From Lentisphaeria bacterium UBA1732 (lineage in GTDB: Bacteria > Verrucomicrobiota > Lentisphaeria > Victivallales > UBA1829), in the NCBI GenBank assembly GCA_002315855.1, contig DCIG01000084.1, positions 44,549 to 108,548 on the forward strand: 64,000 nucleotides of DNA, given 5' to 3'. The position numbers and the translations under genes are program-made. The notes beneath the pieces are model-generated. The model was not told the origin of the DNA, made no database searches, and saw nothing but the letters and a program-made list of their open reading frames with translations. This document shows, one piece after another, positions 43,985 through 52,539 of this stretch. Position 1 is the first letter of the stretch. Each line of letters begins with the position of its first letter.

Positions 43985-44559
43985 TACCGGTCGTGCAGCA
44001 GAGAGAACCGGAAGACTTTGATGAGAAAGTCCGCAGACCGGGGAATGAATATCTGCAGCAGCATCCTGACGTGAAAGCATCGAAACTGCCGGATTATTGG
44101 ACAAGTATGTCGGAGAATTTGTGGAAGGCCTACGGTGGAATCTGTGCTTATCTTGCCATTTTTTTTGATTCCGCGATTGGAAGTACAATCGATCATTTTA
44201 TTCCAAAATCGAGAAATAAGCAGATGGCATACGAATGGTCAAATTATCGTTTGGCTTCATGGGGGATGAACCGGAAAAAAGCACGGAAAAATGTTTTAGA
44301 CCCGTTTGCACTTCGCCCTGATTCTTTCCGAATTAATTTTAGCAATGGGGAAATCTGCCCGAATCCGGCGCAGGATGCCGATTATCAGGAAAGGTGCAGA
44401 GATACAATCTGTGCTTTAGGTCTGAATGAGTCCCGCAACAAAGAAATGAGGATAAGGCATTTTGACGAGTATTTTCGTAACGATGTATCCCTCGAATATC
44501 TTGAAAAAAATTCTCCTTTTGTGCATTCCGAAGTCGTCCGGCAGAACCTACAGCGTTAG
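43981..44559 (+). CDS. HNH endonuclease, Septu PtuB-like
   Basis: The 192-residue product carries the HNH pattern CAYLAIFF..STIDHFIPKSRNK..YEWSNYRLASWGMNRKKARK: DH as the first catalytic pair, N in WSNYRL as the structural Asn, and N/K in the last helix. PtuB and related defence nucleases share DHF-PKS and W-N-RLA. The zinc-knuckle CxxC usual before the DH is reduced to a single Cys here. It is translationally coupled to the ATPase gene. A hairpin terminator follows at 44592. Confidence 0.85.
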   Translation: MIPVVQQREPEDFDEKVRRPGNEYLQQHPDVKASKLPDYWTSMSENLWKAYGGICAYLAIFFDSAIGSTIDHFIPKSRNKQMAYEWSNYRLASWGMNRKKARKNVLDPFALRPDSFRINFSNGEICPNPAQDADYQERCRDTICALGLNESRNKEMRIRHFDEYFRNDVSLEYLEKNSPFVHSEVVRQNLQR

Positions 44560-44591
44560 AAAGTCAGGATATTGGATTCCGGCTGATTTTT

Positions 44592-44645
44592 GCAAAACAA
44601 TAACAGACTGTTGCATCATCATTGGATGCAGCAGCCTGTTTTGCA
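44592..44645. terminator. Hairpin between convergent defence and methyltransferase genes
   Basis: AACAGACTGTTGCATC (44602-44617) pairs with GATGCAGCAGCCTGTT (44625-44640), extended by GCAAAACA/TGTTTTGC. The T-tract is short, so efficiency is uncertain. Confidence 0.6.
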
Positions 44646-44678
44646 TGGTGGCGGAACTGATTCTTCGGGGGGAGAGAA

Positions 44679-46292
44679 TCAGAATTGACCGCGGGGAGGA
44701 CGCTTGCCGCCGGATCGTTTCGAGGCGGGGAATCCGCTTCTGCCGCGATGCTGATTATCGTTGTGCTCCGGGATGCCGCGTTTGCGTCTGCGGTCAGCTC
44801 GATGAGACACACCGGGTGCTTTCTCGATACGTTCGGAACGGCCTGATTTGCGGGCGGTGCTGAACTTTGCGCGAGGTTCGCGGGGCTGTTCTGCTTTGCG
44901 TTCGAGCAGGATCATGGTTTCCACGTTGGGCGTGCCGGGGAACATATCGAAAACACGTGCCTGAACAGGAATATAGCCGTTATGACGCCAGTCATTGACG
45001 GATTTCGCAACCTCATCTGCGGAGCAGAAGATATGGAGAACTCGTTTGGGCTTGCGTTCCGCAATCGCGGCAATGACATTGGCGGCGATGCCGCTGCGGG
45101 GCGGGTCGAGCAGGAAAAGTTCGGTGGATCCGTCCTCTTCATCGCGGGGCGGGATTTTGTCCATCACGGCATTTGCCGTAACCGCACCGGCGATAAAACG
45201 GATGCTGCGGTTCGGGGCGATATGGGCGGCATTGCCCATGGCCGCCTGAATGGCAGGTCCATTGAAGTCCATCCCGATGACACGTCCGGCCCGGCTTCCT
45301 GCGGCAATCCCGAAAAGACCGAAGCCGCAGTACATATCGTACAGCACCGAATTTTCATCGGGTTTCAGAAGTTTTTCTGCTTCCCCGACAAAACGGTCGA
45401 GGATTGAGCCGTTTACCTGACAGAAAGCTCCGGGAGGGAAGAGAAACTTGCCGTCATTGACGGTAATATCCATCATTTCCGGACCGAAAACTTTGCGGAA
45501 CGGATGAGTCGTCGCCTTGGATTCGAGGTAAAATTCCGAGCGGGATTCATCCACAAACATGAACATGGAGCGGACGGACGGGCATTCTGCCTGAACTCGT
45601 TCGGCAAGCTGTTTGACCTTGCGCACGGTGGGCGCATCCAGCCGGAACAGATTCAGAATGAGGGTTATTGATTCATAATTCCCGCGTATGACGATGAAAT
45701 TCAGGTGGCGGGCCAGCGGTGCATACGGCGCAGATACCAGAATGGAATGAAGCCATTGGTAAAGTTCGCCGTGCATGGCGGGTTCGATGGGGGACTCAAT
45801 GGTTTCCTTGCGGTTCATTCCTGTATAACCCATGGTGAAGCGCACTCGTCCGTTTTTTGTGATGACGACACGGCGTTTCGAGGTCATGCGGCAGGGACGC
45901 CCCATGGGGGAGGGGATGATTTCGCGGACAAGAGCTTCGGGGAGATGTCCGACTTTCCAGAATGCTTTCACGGCATCCAGTTTGAGCTTAAGTTCATCTT
46001 CGTAGGAAATTGCAGTGAGGGGACAGTGGGGATCGGCGGTGTCAAGCTGTTCGCGGACTCCTGCATTCAGCGCGGCAAGCCCCACAGCATCGGAAAAGGT
46101 ATATTGAGATTGGTTCTTTGCGGAATCGGCAGAGGAATCCTTGCCGCGGCGGAACTCATTGTCGTTTTTCCCTGCACGGTTCAGCAGAACAGAATTTTTT
46201 TCGGAATGGAAATCTCTGCGGGGGCTGGTTGTGGATTGATTTTTGCGGGAATTGGTGCGGGCGGAAGCCTGTCTGGGGGCTGTTCTGTTCAC
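44679..46292 (-). CDS. RNA uracil-C5 methyltransferase (TrmA/RlmC/RlmD superfamily) with basic tails
   Basis: The 537-residue protein contains the uracil-5-methyltransferase core at about residues 85-465. Visible are CPLTAISYEDELKLKL, the FCQVNG motif, the SAM motif LYDMYCGFGLFGIAAG, the DPPRSG motif, the likely nucleophile in LHIFCSADEV and the catalytic Glu in NVETMILL. Substrate could be U54 of tRNA or a 23S uracil. It lacks an obvious TRAM domain and the four-Cys iron-sulfur motif of RlmD. Both ends carry ~75-residue Arg/Lys/Ser-rich disordered tails that may add RNA affinity. It is followed upstream in the operon by murA, 3 bases away. Confidence 0.88.
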   Translation of the reverse strand: MNRTAPRQASARTNSRKNQSTTSPRRDFHSEKNSVLLNRAGKNDNEFRRGKDSSADSAKNQSQYTFSDAVGLAALNAGVREQLDTADPHCPLTAISYEDELKLKLDAVKAFWKVGHLPEALVREIIPSPMGRPCRMTSKRRVVITKNGRVRFTMGYTGMNRKETIESPIEPAMHGELYQWLHSILVSAPYAPLARHLNFIVIRGNYESITLILNLFRLDAPTVRKVKQLAERVQAECPSVRSMFMFVDESRSEFYLESKATTHPFRKVFGPEMMDITVNDGKFLFPPGAFCQVNGSILDRFVGEAEKLLKPDENSVLYDMYCGFGLFGIAAGSRAGRVIGMDFNGPAIQAAMGNAAHIAPNRSIRFIAGAVTANAVMDKIPPRDEEDGSTELFLLDPPRSGIAANVIAAIAERKPKRVLHIFCSADEVAKSVNDWRHNGYIPVQARVFDMFPGTPNVETMILLERKAEQPREPRAKFSTARKSGRSERIEKAPGVSHRADRRRKRGIPEHNDNQHRGRSGFPASKRSGGKRPPRGQF

Positions 46293-46295
46293 TGT

Positions 46296-47585
46296 TTAAT
46301 TCTCCTGGAGAGTTGCCTTGATGTGCAGGGCATTCAGCTTTTCGATGAGGTTTTCATAACCCCGGAATATGGTATCGGCATTGAGAATGCGGGACTGTCC
46401 CTGTGCCATGGCTGCGGCGGCAATCATTGCCATGCCGGCGCGAATATCGGGACTGGACATGATGCCTCCGCGCATTTTCGCAGGACCGGAAATGACCACG
46501 CGGTGAGGGTCGCAGACAATCGCATTTGCACCCATGGCAATCAGGCGGTCCACGAAATACATGCGGCTTTCAAACATTTTCTCAAAGAAAAGGACGGTTC
46601 CTTTCGCCTGCGTGGCGGCAACAATCATGCAGCTCATCATATCGCTTGGAAATTGGGGCCATGGACCGTCGGAAATGACGGGAATGGCACTCCCTATGTC
46701 TTTCACTACCTTCATTTTCTGTCCGTCGGGGAGGAATATGCGGTCGGGTTCCAGCGTGAAATTGATGTTGAATCGCTCGAAAACGCGGCGGGCCATCCAG
46801 TAATGGCGGGGCTGAATTTTCCCGGTGATTTCAATTTCTCCTCCGGTTGCCGCCGCCATTGCCATGAAGCCGCAGGCCTCAATGTAATCGGAATCAATGG
46901 TGTATTCCGTGCCGTGAAGCGACGGAACTCCCTCAATGGAAAGAGTGCTGGTACCGATGCCGCTGATTTTCGCACCCATTTGGTTGAGAATTTCGCAGAG
47001 CTGCTGCACATGGGGTTCCATTGCGGCGTTGCGGAGAAAGGTTGTCCCTTTCGCCAGAACGGCGGCAATGACGATATGTTCAGTGGCGGTAACGCTGGCT
47101 TCATCCAGAAACATGTCGGCGGAGTGAAGACCGGATGGTTCCACCTTGAAATCTGCACATCCGTTGCGGGGTTTCCCCGCGATGCCGAGTTTGCCGAGCC
47201 CGTAATAGTGTGAATCCAGACGGCGGCGTCCGATGAAGTCGCCTCCCGGAAGTCCGATATGAGATTCGCCGCATCGGGCCGCGACCGCTCCCGCAAAAAT
47301 GAATGAGGCACGGAGTGCGGCGCATTTTGCGCGGGGAAGACGTGATTTTGTGATTTTTTCGGCACAAATCGTTACATCCGTGCCGTTTCTCTGAACAGAT
47401 ACTCCGATATCTTCGGCTATGGCAAGCATGTTTTCCACATCGAGAATGACTGGCATATTGTGCAGAATGACCGGTTCCGGGGTCAGCAAGGCGGCGGCAA
47501 TAATCGGCAATGCGGCATTTTTGTTGCCGCCGGGCGTGATGTGTCCGGATATTTTGGACGGACCTTCAATCAGGATGCTTTTCAT
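46296..47585 (-). CDS. murA: UDP-N-acetylglucosamine 1-carboxyvinyltransferase, Asp-type active site
   Basis: MurA transfers enolpyruvate from PEP to UDP-GlcNAc, the first committed peptidoglycan step. The 429-residue sequence has the family opening LIEGPSKISGHITPGGNKNAALPIIAA, LRASFIFAG, TATEHIVIAAVLAKGTT, and SDGPWPQFPSDM. In the flexible catalytic loop the usual Cys is replaced: GLPGGDFIGRRRLD, with Asp at 116 aligned with E. coli Cys115. Asp variants such as those of Chlamydia and Mycobacterium are active but insensitive to fosfomycin. It lies between uvrD and the RNA methyltransferase on the minus strand. Confidence 0.95.
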   Translation of the reverse strand: MKSILIEGPSKISGHITPGGNKNAALPIIAAALLTPEPVILHNMPVILDVENMLAIAEDIGVSVQRNGTDVTICAEKITKSRLPRAKCAALRASFIFAGAVAARCGESHIGLPGGDFIGRRRLDSHYYGLGKLGIAGKPRNGCADFKVEPSGLHSADMFLDEASVTATEHIVIAAVLAKGTTFLRNAAMEPHVQQLCEILNQMGAKISGIGTSTLSIEGVPSLHGTEYTIDSDYIEACGFMAMAAATGGEIEITGKIQPRHYWMARRVFERFNINFTLEPDRIFLPDGQKMKVVKDIGSAIPVISDGPWPQFPSDMMSCMIVAATQAKGTVLFFEKMFESRMYFVDRLIAMGANAIVCDPHRVVISGPAKMRGGIMSSPDIRAGMAMIAAAAMAQGQSRILNADTIFRGYENLIEKLNALHIKATLQEN

Positions 47586-47608
47586 GGATGCTCCTTGTGG
47601 AGTATGGA

Positions 47609-49690
47609 TTACCAGATTTTGCGTTTACTGCGGAGGTTGCGGAGAATTTCTTCAAATGCCTTGCGCTGTTCCTCTTCGGAGGCCTGATGGAAGAACTCTT
47701 TTTCTTCCTGAATGCGGCTTCCGAGGTCGCCGGGCAGGTCTTTCAGAAAGCGCGACGGGGAGTGGAACTCGTATTCGCCGTATTTGAAGCGTTTGCGGGA
47801 AAGCGTGAGGAAAAGGCGTTCCTTGGCACGTGTGATGGCCACATAGAAAAGCCGTCGTTCCTCGTCGACCCCGTGGACGGATTCGTCCATGGAGCGGGAG
47901 TGAGGGAAGAGTCCTTCTTCCATGCCGACCACGAAAACGATGGGAAATTCCAGTCCTTTCACCGCGTGAATCGTGGAAAAAATCGGTGCATCGCGGTCGT
48001 CATCGTCGTCTGTGCGGTCATTGTCGTCCATCAGGGAGAATTTCTCGACCCAGTCCACGAGATAAGCCTCGGTTCCGGGCGCCAGATTATGCTCGTACAT
48101 GGAAATACTGTTGATGAATTCGTAGACGTTGTCGCGACGGTCGTCGGCTTCCTTTGCGTCTCGGTAGATACGTTGGAATCCGTTCAGGTAGCCGACCGCT
48201 TCGAGATATTCCGTCACTTTTCCGGCGAGACCGCCGGGCTGGGCAAATTTCTCTTTCGCTTCCTGAATTGCTCCGGCAAGCGCGGCGCAGGCACTTGCGG
48301 CGGGCTTGGTAACGGCTTTCGTGTATCCGGGATCATTCAGCAGGGACAGCAGGGGGCGGTGCTGAGATTTGCCGAGTTCGCGGAGCTTGAGAATGGCTTT
48401 TTCACCGACCCCGCGGGGCGGCACCGCAATCACGCGGAGCAGACTCTGGTCATCGCGTGGATTGACCAGCATTTTCAGGTAGGCGATGGCGTCTTTGACT
48501 TCCTTGCGCTGGAAAAATTCCTGCCCGCCGATGATTTTCGGGCGGATGCCATGGGTGCGGAAGGATTGTTCGAGGACGCGTGAAAGATAGTTGGAACGAT
48601 AGAGCACCGCGAAGTCGGAATAGAGATAATCGGGATTGGCGCGCCGCAGATTTTCAATCATGTTGACCACAAAATCTGCTTCTGCTTCTGCCTCATCGAG
48701 GGCGGCGATTTTGATTTCTTCGCCGTCTCCCTTGGTTGACCAGAGGTTTTTGTCGAAACGCTGCCCGTTGTGAGCGATTACGGCATTTGCGGCATTCAGG
48801 ATATTGTTGGTGGAACGGTAGTTCTGTTCGAGTTTGATTTCGCGGGACCCGGGGAAATACGTCGGGAAGTTGAGGATATTGCCCACATCGGCGCCGCGCC
48901 ATGCGTAAATACTTTGGTCATCATCCCCCACGACGCAGATATTCTGTCTGAACTGCGTGAGATACTGGAGCAGTTTGAGCTGGGCGGCGTTGGTGTCCTG
49001 ATATTCGTCCACGAGGAGATAGCGGTACTTGTCCTGATAGCGTTTCAGGCATTCTTCGTTGGTCTCGAAAAGTTTGAGCGTAAGAAGAAGCATGTCGTCA
49101 AAATCAAGGGCGTTCTGAAGCTCCAGAATCTGCTGGTAACGCTCATAGACGGTCAGATATGCTGTCCCCGCGGAACCCGTCCCGACCAGATCTCCATTCG
49201 TAACCTGATCGGGAAAGAGCATCTTGCTTTTGCACTTGGAGATGAAAGACAGCACTTCCTTGGCTTGGATTTCATCTTTGCCGTAACCGAGCTCGGCACA
49301 GGCCTGCTTCACGATTCCCGTCTGGTCGGCGTCGTCCACTATGCTGTAGTTGGAATTGTAGTTGCCGACAAGATGGATGTCGCGCCGCAGAATGCGGGCG
49401 CAGAATGCGTGGAATGTGCCGAGTGTAACTTCTTTGGCGGCTTCGGCGGAAACGAGTTTCCCCACGCGTTCGCGCATTTCCGCGGCGGCCTTGTTGGTGA
49501 AGGTCATGGCGGCAATCTGACCGGGCGGGATTCCGTGCCCGATCATGTACGCGATTCGTGTGGTGATGACGCGGGTTTTGCCTGTTCCTGCTCCGGCCAG
49601 AACAAGAAGCGGCCCCTCGGTGTGAAGGACCGCCTCACGTTGCGGCGGATTTAACCCCGCAAGAAGTTCATGAATGGGTTTGAACGGCAC
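47609..49690 (-). CDS. UvrD/PcrA-type superfamily 1 DNA helicase
   Basis: The 693-residue 3'-5' helicase has all SF1A motifs: Q motif LNPPQREAV, Walker A AGAGTGKTRVI, motif Ia FTNKAAAEM, motif II LLVDEYQDTN, motif III GDDDQSIYAWRGAD, motif IV LEQNYRS, motif V IHAVKGLEFPIVFV and motif VI AITRAKERLFL. Its length and motif V fit PcrA/Rep/UvrD rather than RecB. The C-terminal Tudor-like segment found in long UvrD proteins is largely missing. Role: repair and removal of RNA polymerase or recombinase from DNA. Confidence 0.93.
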   Translation of the reverse strand: MPFKPIHELLAGLNPPQREAVLHTEGPLLVLAGAGTGKTRVITTRIAYMIGHGIPPGQIAAMTFTNKAAAEMRERVGKLVSAEAAKEVTLGTFHAFCARILRRDIHLVGNYNSNYSIVDDADQTGIVKQACAELGYGKDEIQAKEVLSFISKCKSKMLFPDQVTNGDLVGTGSAGTAYLTVYERYQQILELQNALDFDDMLLLTLKLFETNEECLKRYQDKYRYLLVDEYQDTNAAQLKLLQYLTQFRQNICVVGDDDQSIYAWRGADVGNILNFPTYFPGSREIKLEQNYRSTNNILNAANAVIAHNGQRFDKNLWSTKGDGEEIKIAALDEAEAEADFVVNMIENLRRANPDYLYSDFAVLYRSNYLSRVLEQSFRTHGIRPKIIGGQEFFQRKEVKDAIAYLKMLVNPRDDQSLLRVIAVPPRGVGEKAILKLRELGKSQHRPLLSLLNDPGYTKAVTKPAASACAALAGAIQEAKEKFAQPGGLAGKVTEYLEAVGYLNGFQRIYRDAKEADDRRDNVYEFINSISMYEHNLAPGTEAYLVDWVEKFSLMDDNDRTDDDDDRDAPIFSTIHAVKGLEFPIVFVVGMEEGLFPHSRSMDESVHGVDEERRLFYVAITRAKERLFLTLSRKRFKYGEYEFHSPSRFLKDLPGDLGSRIQEEKEFFHQASEEEQRKAFEEILRNLRSKRKIW

Positions 49691-49698
49691 TGGAAACC

Positions 49699-50331
49699 TC
49701 AGGCGTCGAGAGATGCGAGGTCAAATGAGGTGCCGTTCCAGATCGCCGCGGCTGCGGTAACTGCGTTTTCAAATTCGGCGAAGCGTCCGCCTCGGATGAC
49801 GAACTGTGTGAGTTCATCGGTTGTGCTGGCGGTGAGCTGGTCGACATTTTCATCGCAGGGGCGGTCCATGGTGTAGGTGGAAACAAAGCGGATTTCACCT
49901 GCCGCCAGAGGAAATTCGCGGACGAGGAGCGCGTCATGGCGGATAATGCCGAGGACGAGCTTTTTCGCGGCGGCGTCCACTGCGGCGGAAACACGCGGGG
50001 TGTTCAGGTGGTCTTTTTCGTAATCCATGGCCAGCATACAGGAAGCGAGTGCATCGCGCATCGGGTAGCCCATGGCGATTTTTTCGATGATGGGGTCGGT
50101 CTGGGAGCCGTTGGTTGCCAATGCGATGGTCCCGCTCAGACGAACACAGTTGTAAGCGATGTACGGGTTTTTCGCGAGGTCGCTTTCAAAGCCCGCGCGG
50201 GGCAGAATCGCGATTTTATCGGACAGTGTGATGGCACTGCGGTTCGGAAATGAACGGGAAGAGACACGGTAGGCGACACAGGGCTTTCCGTCGGGGGTCA
50301 TACCGGCGCAAACGATTCGTCCAAGATACAT
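49699..50331 (-). CDS. IMP cyclohydrolase, PurO-type (archaeal-like family)
   Basis: The 210-residue product shows MYLGRIVCAGMTPDGKPCVAYRVSSRSFPNR, NPYIAYNCVRL, LATNGSQTDPIIEKI, MRDALASCMLAMDYEKDHLNTPR and GIIRHDALLV, the characteristic blocks of the PurO-like IMP cyclohydrolase family (Pfam PF07826). These enzymes close the last ring of IMP in place of the C-terminal... PurH cyclohydrolase activity used by most bacteria. It lies 9 bases downstream of no other purine gene but directly before uvrD in the same operon, behind lysS. Whether purH is also present in the genome cannot be seen. Confidence 0.85.
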   Translation of the reverse strand: MYLGRIVCAGMTPDGKPCVAYRVSSRSFPNRSAITLSDKIAILPRAGFESDLAKNPYIAYNCVRLSGTIALATNGSQTDPIIEKIAMGYPMRDALASCMLAMDYEKDHLNTPRVSAAVDAAAKKLVLGIIRHDALLVREFPLAAGEIRFVSTYTMDRPCDENVDQLTASTTDELTQFVIRGGRFAEFENAVTAAAAIWNGTSFDLASLDA

Positions 50332-50382
50332 GGTAAATATTCCTTAAAAATATTGAGTTGTTTGTCTTAAGTTTTTTGAAAA

Positions 50383-51873
50383 TCAGGCTTTCGGCTTCAG
50401 CTGCGGGAACAGCACTATATCGCGGATGGATTCGGTGCCGGTGAGAAGCATGACCAGCCGGTCAATGCCGATGCCCATGCCGCCCGCAGGAGGCATACCG
50501 TATTCGAGTGCGGTGAGAAAATCTTCGTCCACTGCCTGTTTGGGGTCTTTGCCGGAGAGCGCGACCTGTTCCATGAAACGCTTGCGCTGTTCGATGGGGT
50601 CGTTGAGTTCGGAGTAACCGGGGCTGATTTCCTGTCCGTTGATTTCGAGTTCGTAGACGTCGACGCTGGTCGGATCGTCGGGGCAGGTTTTCGCCAGCGG
50701 GACGAGTTCCGCTGGAAGACGGGTCACGAATGTCGGCTGAATGAGCGTGTGTTCGATGAGTTTTTCGTAGATTTCGTGCGTGATTTCCAGGTCTGTCCAG
50801 TCGGGCATGACTTCTGCGCCGAGTTCTTTGGCCTTTTTGTATTTTTCTTCGCGCGGCAGCTCGAACCAGTCGGCTCCGGCGATTTCGCGGACGAGGTCGC
50901 GGTAGGGGGCGCGTCTCCATGGACGGGTGAGGTCGATGACCTTGTCATTGGGAAGCTGGATTTTCAGTGTGCCGAAAATCTTCATGGCGATGCTGGTTAC
51001 CATGTCTTCGATGAGTTCCATCATGGTGTTGCAGTTGCCGAATGCCTGATAGATTTCGACCATCGTGAACTCTGGATTGTGGCGGCGGTCAATGCCTTCG
51101 TTGCGGAAGTTGCGGTTCAGCTCGAATACCTTTTCAAAGCCGCCCACAAGCAGTCGCTTGAGGTAGAGTTCCGGGGCAATGCGCATGAACATGTCGCAGT
51201 TCAGTGCCTGATAATGGGTTTTGAACGGCGTCGCGGCTGCACCGCCGGGAATGTACTGGAGCATCGGTGTTTCAACTTCGAGGAAGCCTTTGCTTTCCAG
51301 ATAGTTGCGGATTTCACGGATGATGGCGATGCGCTTGAAGAAGAGATCGCGGCTGATGTCGTTGGTAATCAGGTCCAGATAACGCTGACGGTAGCGCTGT
51401 TCCATATCGGTGAGTCCGTGAAATTTCTCAGGAAGCGGACGGAGCGACTTGGAAAGAAGTTTGTAGGACTCCATTTTGAGGGTAACTTCGCCCGTTTTGG
51501 TTACGAACATGTGCCCCGTGGCGGAGATGATGTCGCCTATGTCGAGCTTTTTGAAGCGTTTGTATTCGTCTTCGCCCAGCAGATCGCGCTGCGCATACAG
51601 CTGGAGCGAACCCGCCTGATCCTTGATGTGCAGGAAGGTCGCTTTGCCCATAACGCGGAAGGTCATGATACGGCCCGCAACGGTGAAAATATCGGGATTT
51701 TCTTCTTTGATTTCCGCCTGTTTGGCAGCGGCGGTGGAGACAATATTTTCAACATAAACGCCGTAGGGATAAATACCGGATTCTTTCAGCTCCTCCATTT
51801 TCGTTTTGCGCTGCTCGAAAATATTGTCGAGCTGCTGCTGTGTAACTTCGGGGGAAACGTTTTCTTCTGGCAT
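50383..51873 (-). CDS. lysS: Lysyl-tRNA synthetase, class II
   Basis: The 496-residue enzyme has the N-terminal OB-fold anticodon domain (VAGRIMTFRVMGKATFLHIKDQAGSLQLY), class II motif 1 (RNYLESKGFLEVETPMLQ), motif 2 (FELNRNFRNEGIDRRHNPEFTMVEIY) and motif 3 (GMGIGIDRLVMLLTGTESIRDIVLFP). GGAGG precedes the ATG (51881-51885 region). It is the first gene of a minus-strand run through purO-like, uvrD, murA and the RNA methyltransferase. Confidence 0.97.
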   Translation of the reverse strand: MPEENVSPEVTQQQLDNIFEQRKTKMEELKESGIYPYGVYVENIVSTAAAKQAEIKEENPDIFTVAGRIMTFRVMGKATFLHIKDQAGSLQLYAQRDLLGEDEYKRFKKLDIGDIISATGHMFVTKTGEVTLKMESYKLLSKSLRPLPEKFHGLTDMEQRYRQRYLDLITNDISRDLFFKRIAIIREIRNYLESKGFLEVETPMLQYIPGGAAATPFKTHYQALNCDMFMRIAPELYLKRLLVGGFEKVFELNRNFRNEGIDRRHNPEFTMVEIYQAFGNCNTMMELIEDMVTSIAMKIFGTLKIQLPNDKVIDLTRPWRRAPYRDLVREIAGADWFELPREEKYKKAKELGAEVMPDWTDLEITHEIYEKLIEHTLIQPTFVTRLPAELVPLAKTCPDDPTSVDVYELEINGQEISPGYSELNDPIEQRKRFMEQVALSGKDPKQAVDEDFLTALEYGMPPAGGMGIGIDRLVMLLTGTESIRDIVLFPQLKPKA

Positions 51874-51994
51874 GGAGCAAACCTCCTGATAAAATAATGT
51901 GAACTGTGTTATGGCATGAATATGAATGCCGGTTGTGCGGATTGGTGCGATTCCAAAATCTGTCGGTCTGTTTTGAAATTGGCTTTATATTATT

Positions 51995-52022
51995 ACTATA
52001 CATCCGAATATCTTTTTTACAA
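51995..52022 (-). promoter_or_regulatory. Promoter of the lysS operon
   Basis: On the minus strand TTGTAA (52022-52017), 16-base spacer and TATAGT (52000-51995), about 120 bases before the lysS start. Confidence 0.6.
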
Positions 52023-52539
52023 GGTGAAATAATGTCTTTCCGGCGGGGAATGCTCCGGACGCTCCGGAAAATCGGCTTTCGGCAGAACTTTTTGAAATCC
52101 GTTCAGAAAAACATGATTCCCGATGAATGGAAGTCTCCTTCCTCCGAAATGTTTTTTTGAAAAATGGGTTGTATGACGGGAAAAAGAAGCTATATTATTC
52201 TGACGGAGAAGCTGATTTCAAAAGTCATTGGCGAAAAGATTTGATGGGAATCTTCGCGCGTTGTCGGGGTAGTTTTGAGGCGTCTGACCGCCGACAACGC
52301 TCTTCCTGCAAATTCCGAAGATTATTTCAAAGCTCCCCGCAGGACGTTTGAAATCAGCCCGGAGGAAAAGTTTTTTTCGGAAATATGCTTTCTTTCGATA
52401 AGTTTTTGATGAAATGTCCGTCTAATTTTAATGGAGCGGATTTCAAAAACGTCTTTTGAAATGTACTCGGATGAAGTAACTTTTCCCGCACGGAAACAAA
52501 TCAAACAAGGTATCATCTATAACAACAAAGGAGAACATT
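52023..52539. other. Divergent intergenic region before the alpha-2-macroglobulin gene
   Basis: No complete gene is supported. It contains a short open frame from 52032 whose end resembles a peptide encoded on the minus strand at 28025-28090, one exact 19-bp dispersed motif (52211-52229), a complementary arm TTTGAAATCAGC (52347-52358), and a separate inverted repeat ATTTCAAAA..TTTTGAAAT (52440-52462). The gene's ribosome binding site AAGGAG is at 52529-52534. Confidence 0.6.
52211..52229 (+). repeat. Dispersed 19-bp motif, copy 3
   Basis: GCTGATTTCAAAAGTCATT, identical to 23796-23814. Its first 12 bases are the exact complement of TTTGAAATCAGC at 52347-52358, so the pair could close a loop of about 125 bases. 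Confidence 0.65.

Noticed and set aside
45705..47213. Long plus-strand frame of 502 codons
   Set aside because: It lies opposite murA and the RNA methyltransferase, both with clear family motifs. Its Gly/His/Phe-rich composition is typical of an antisense frame.
50749..51897. Plus-strand frame of 382 codons
   Set aside because: It is antisense to lysS, which is certain.
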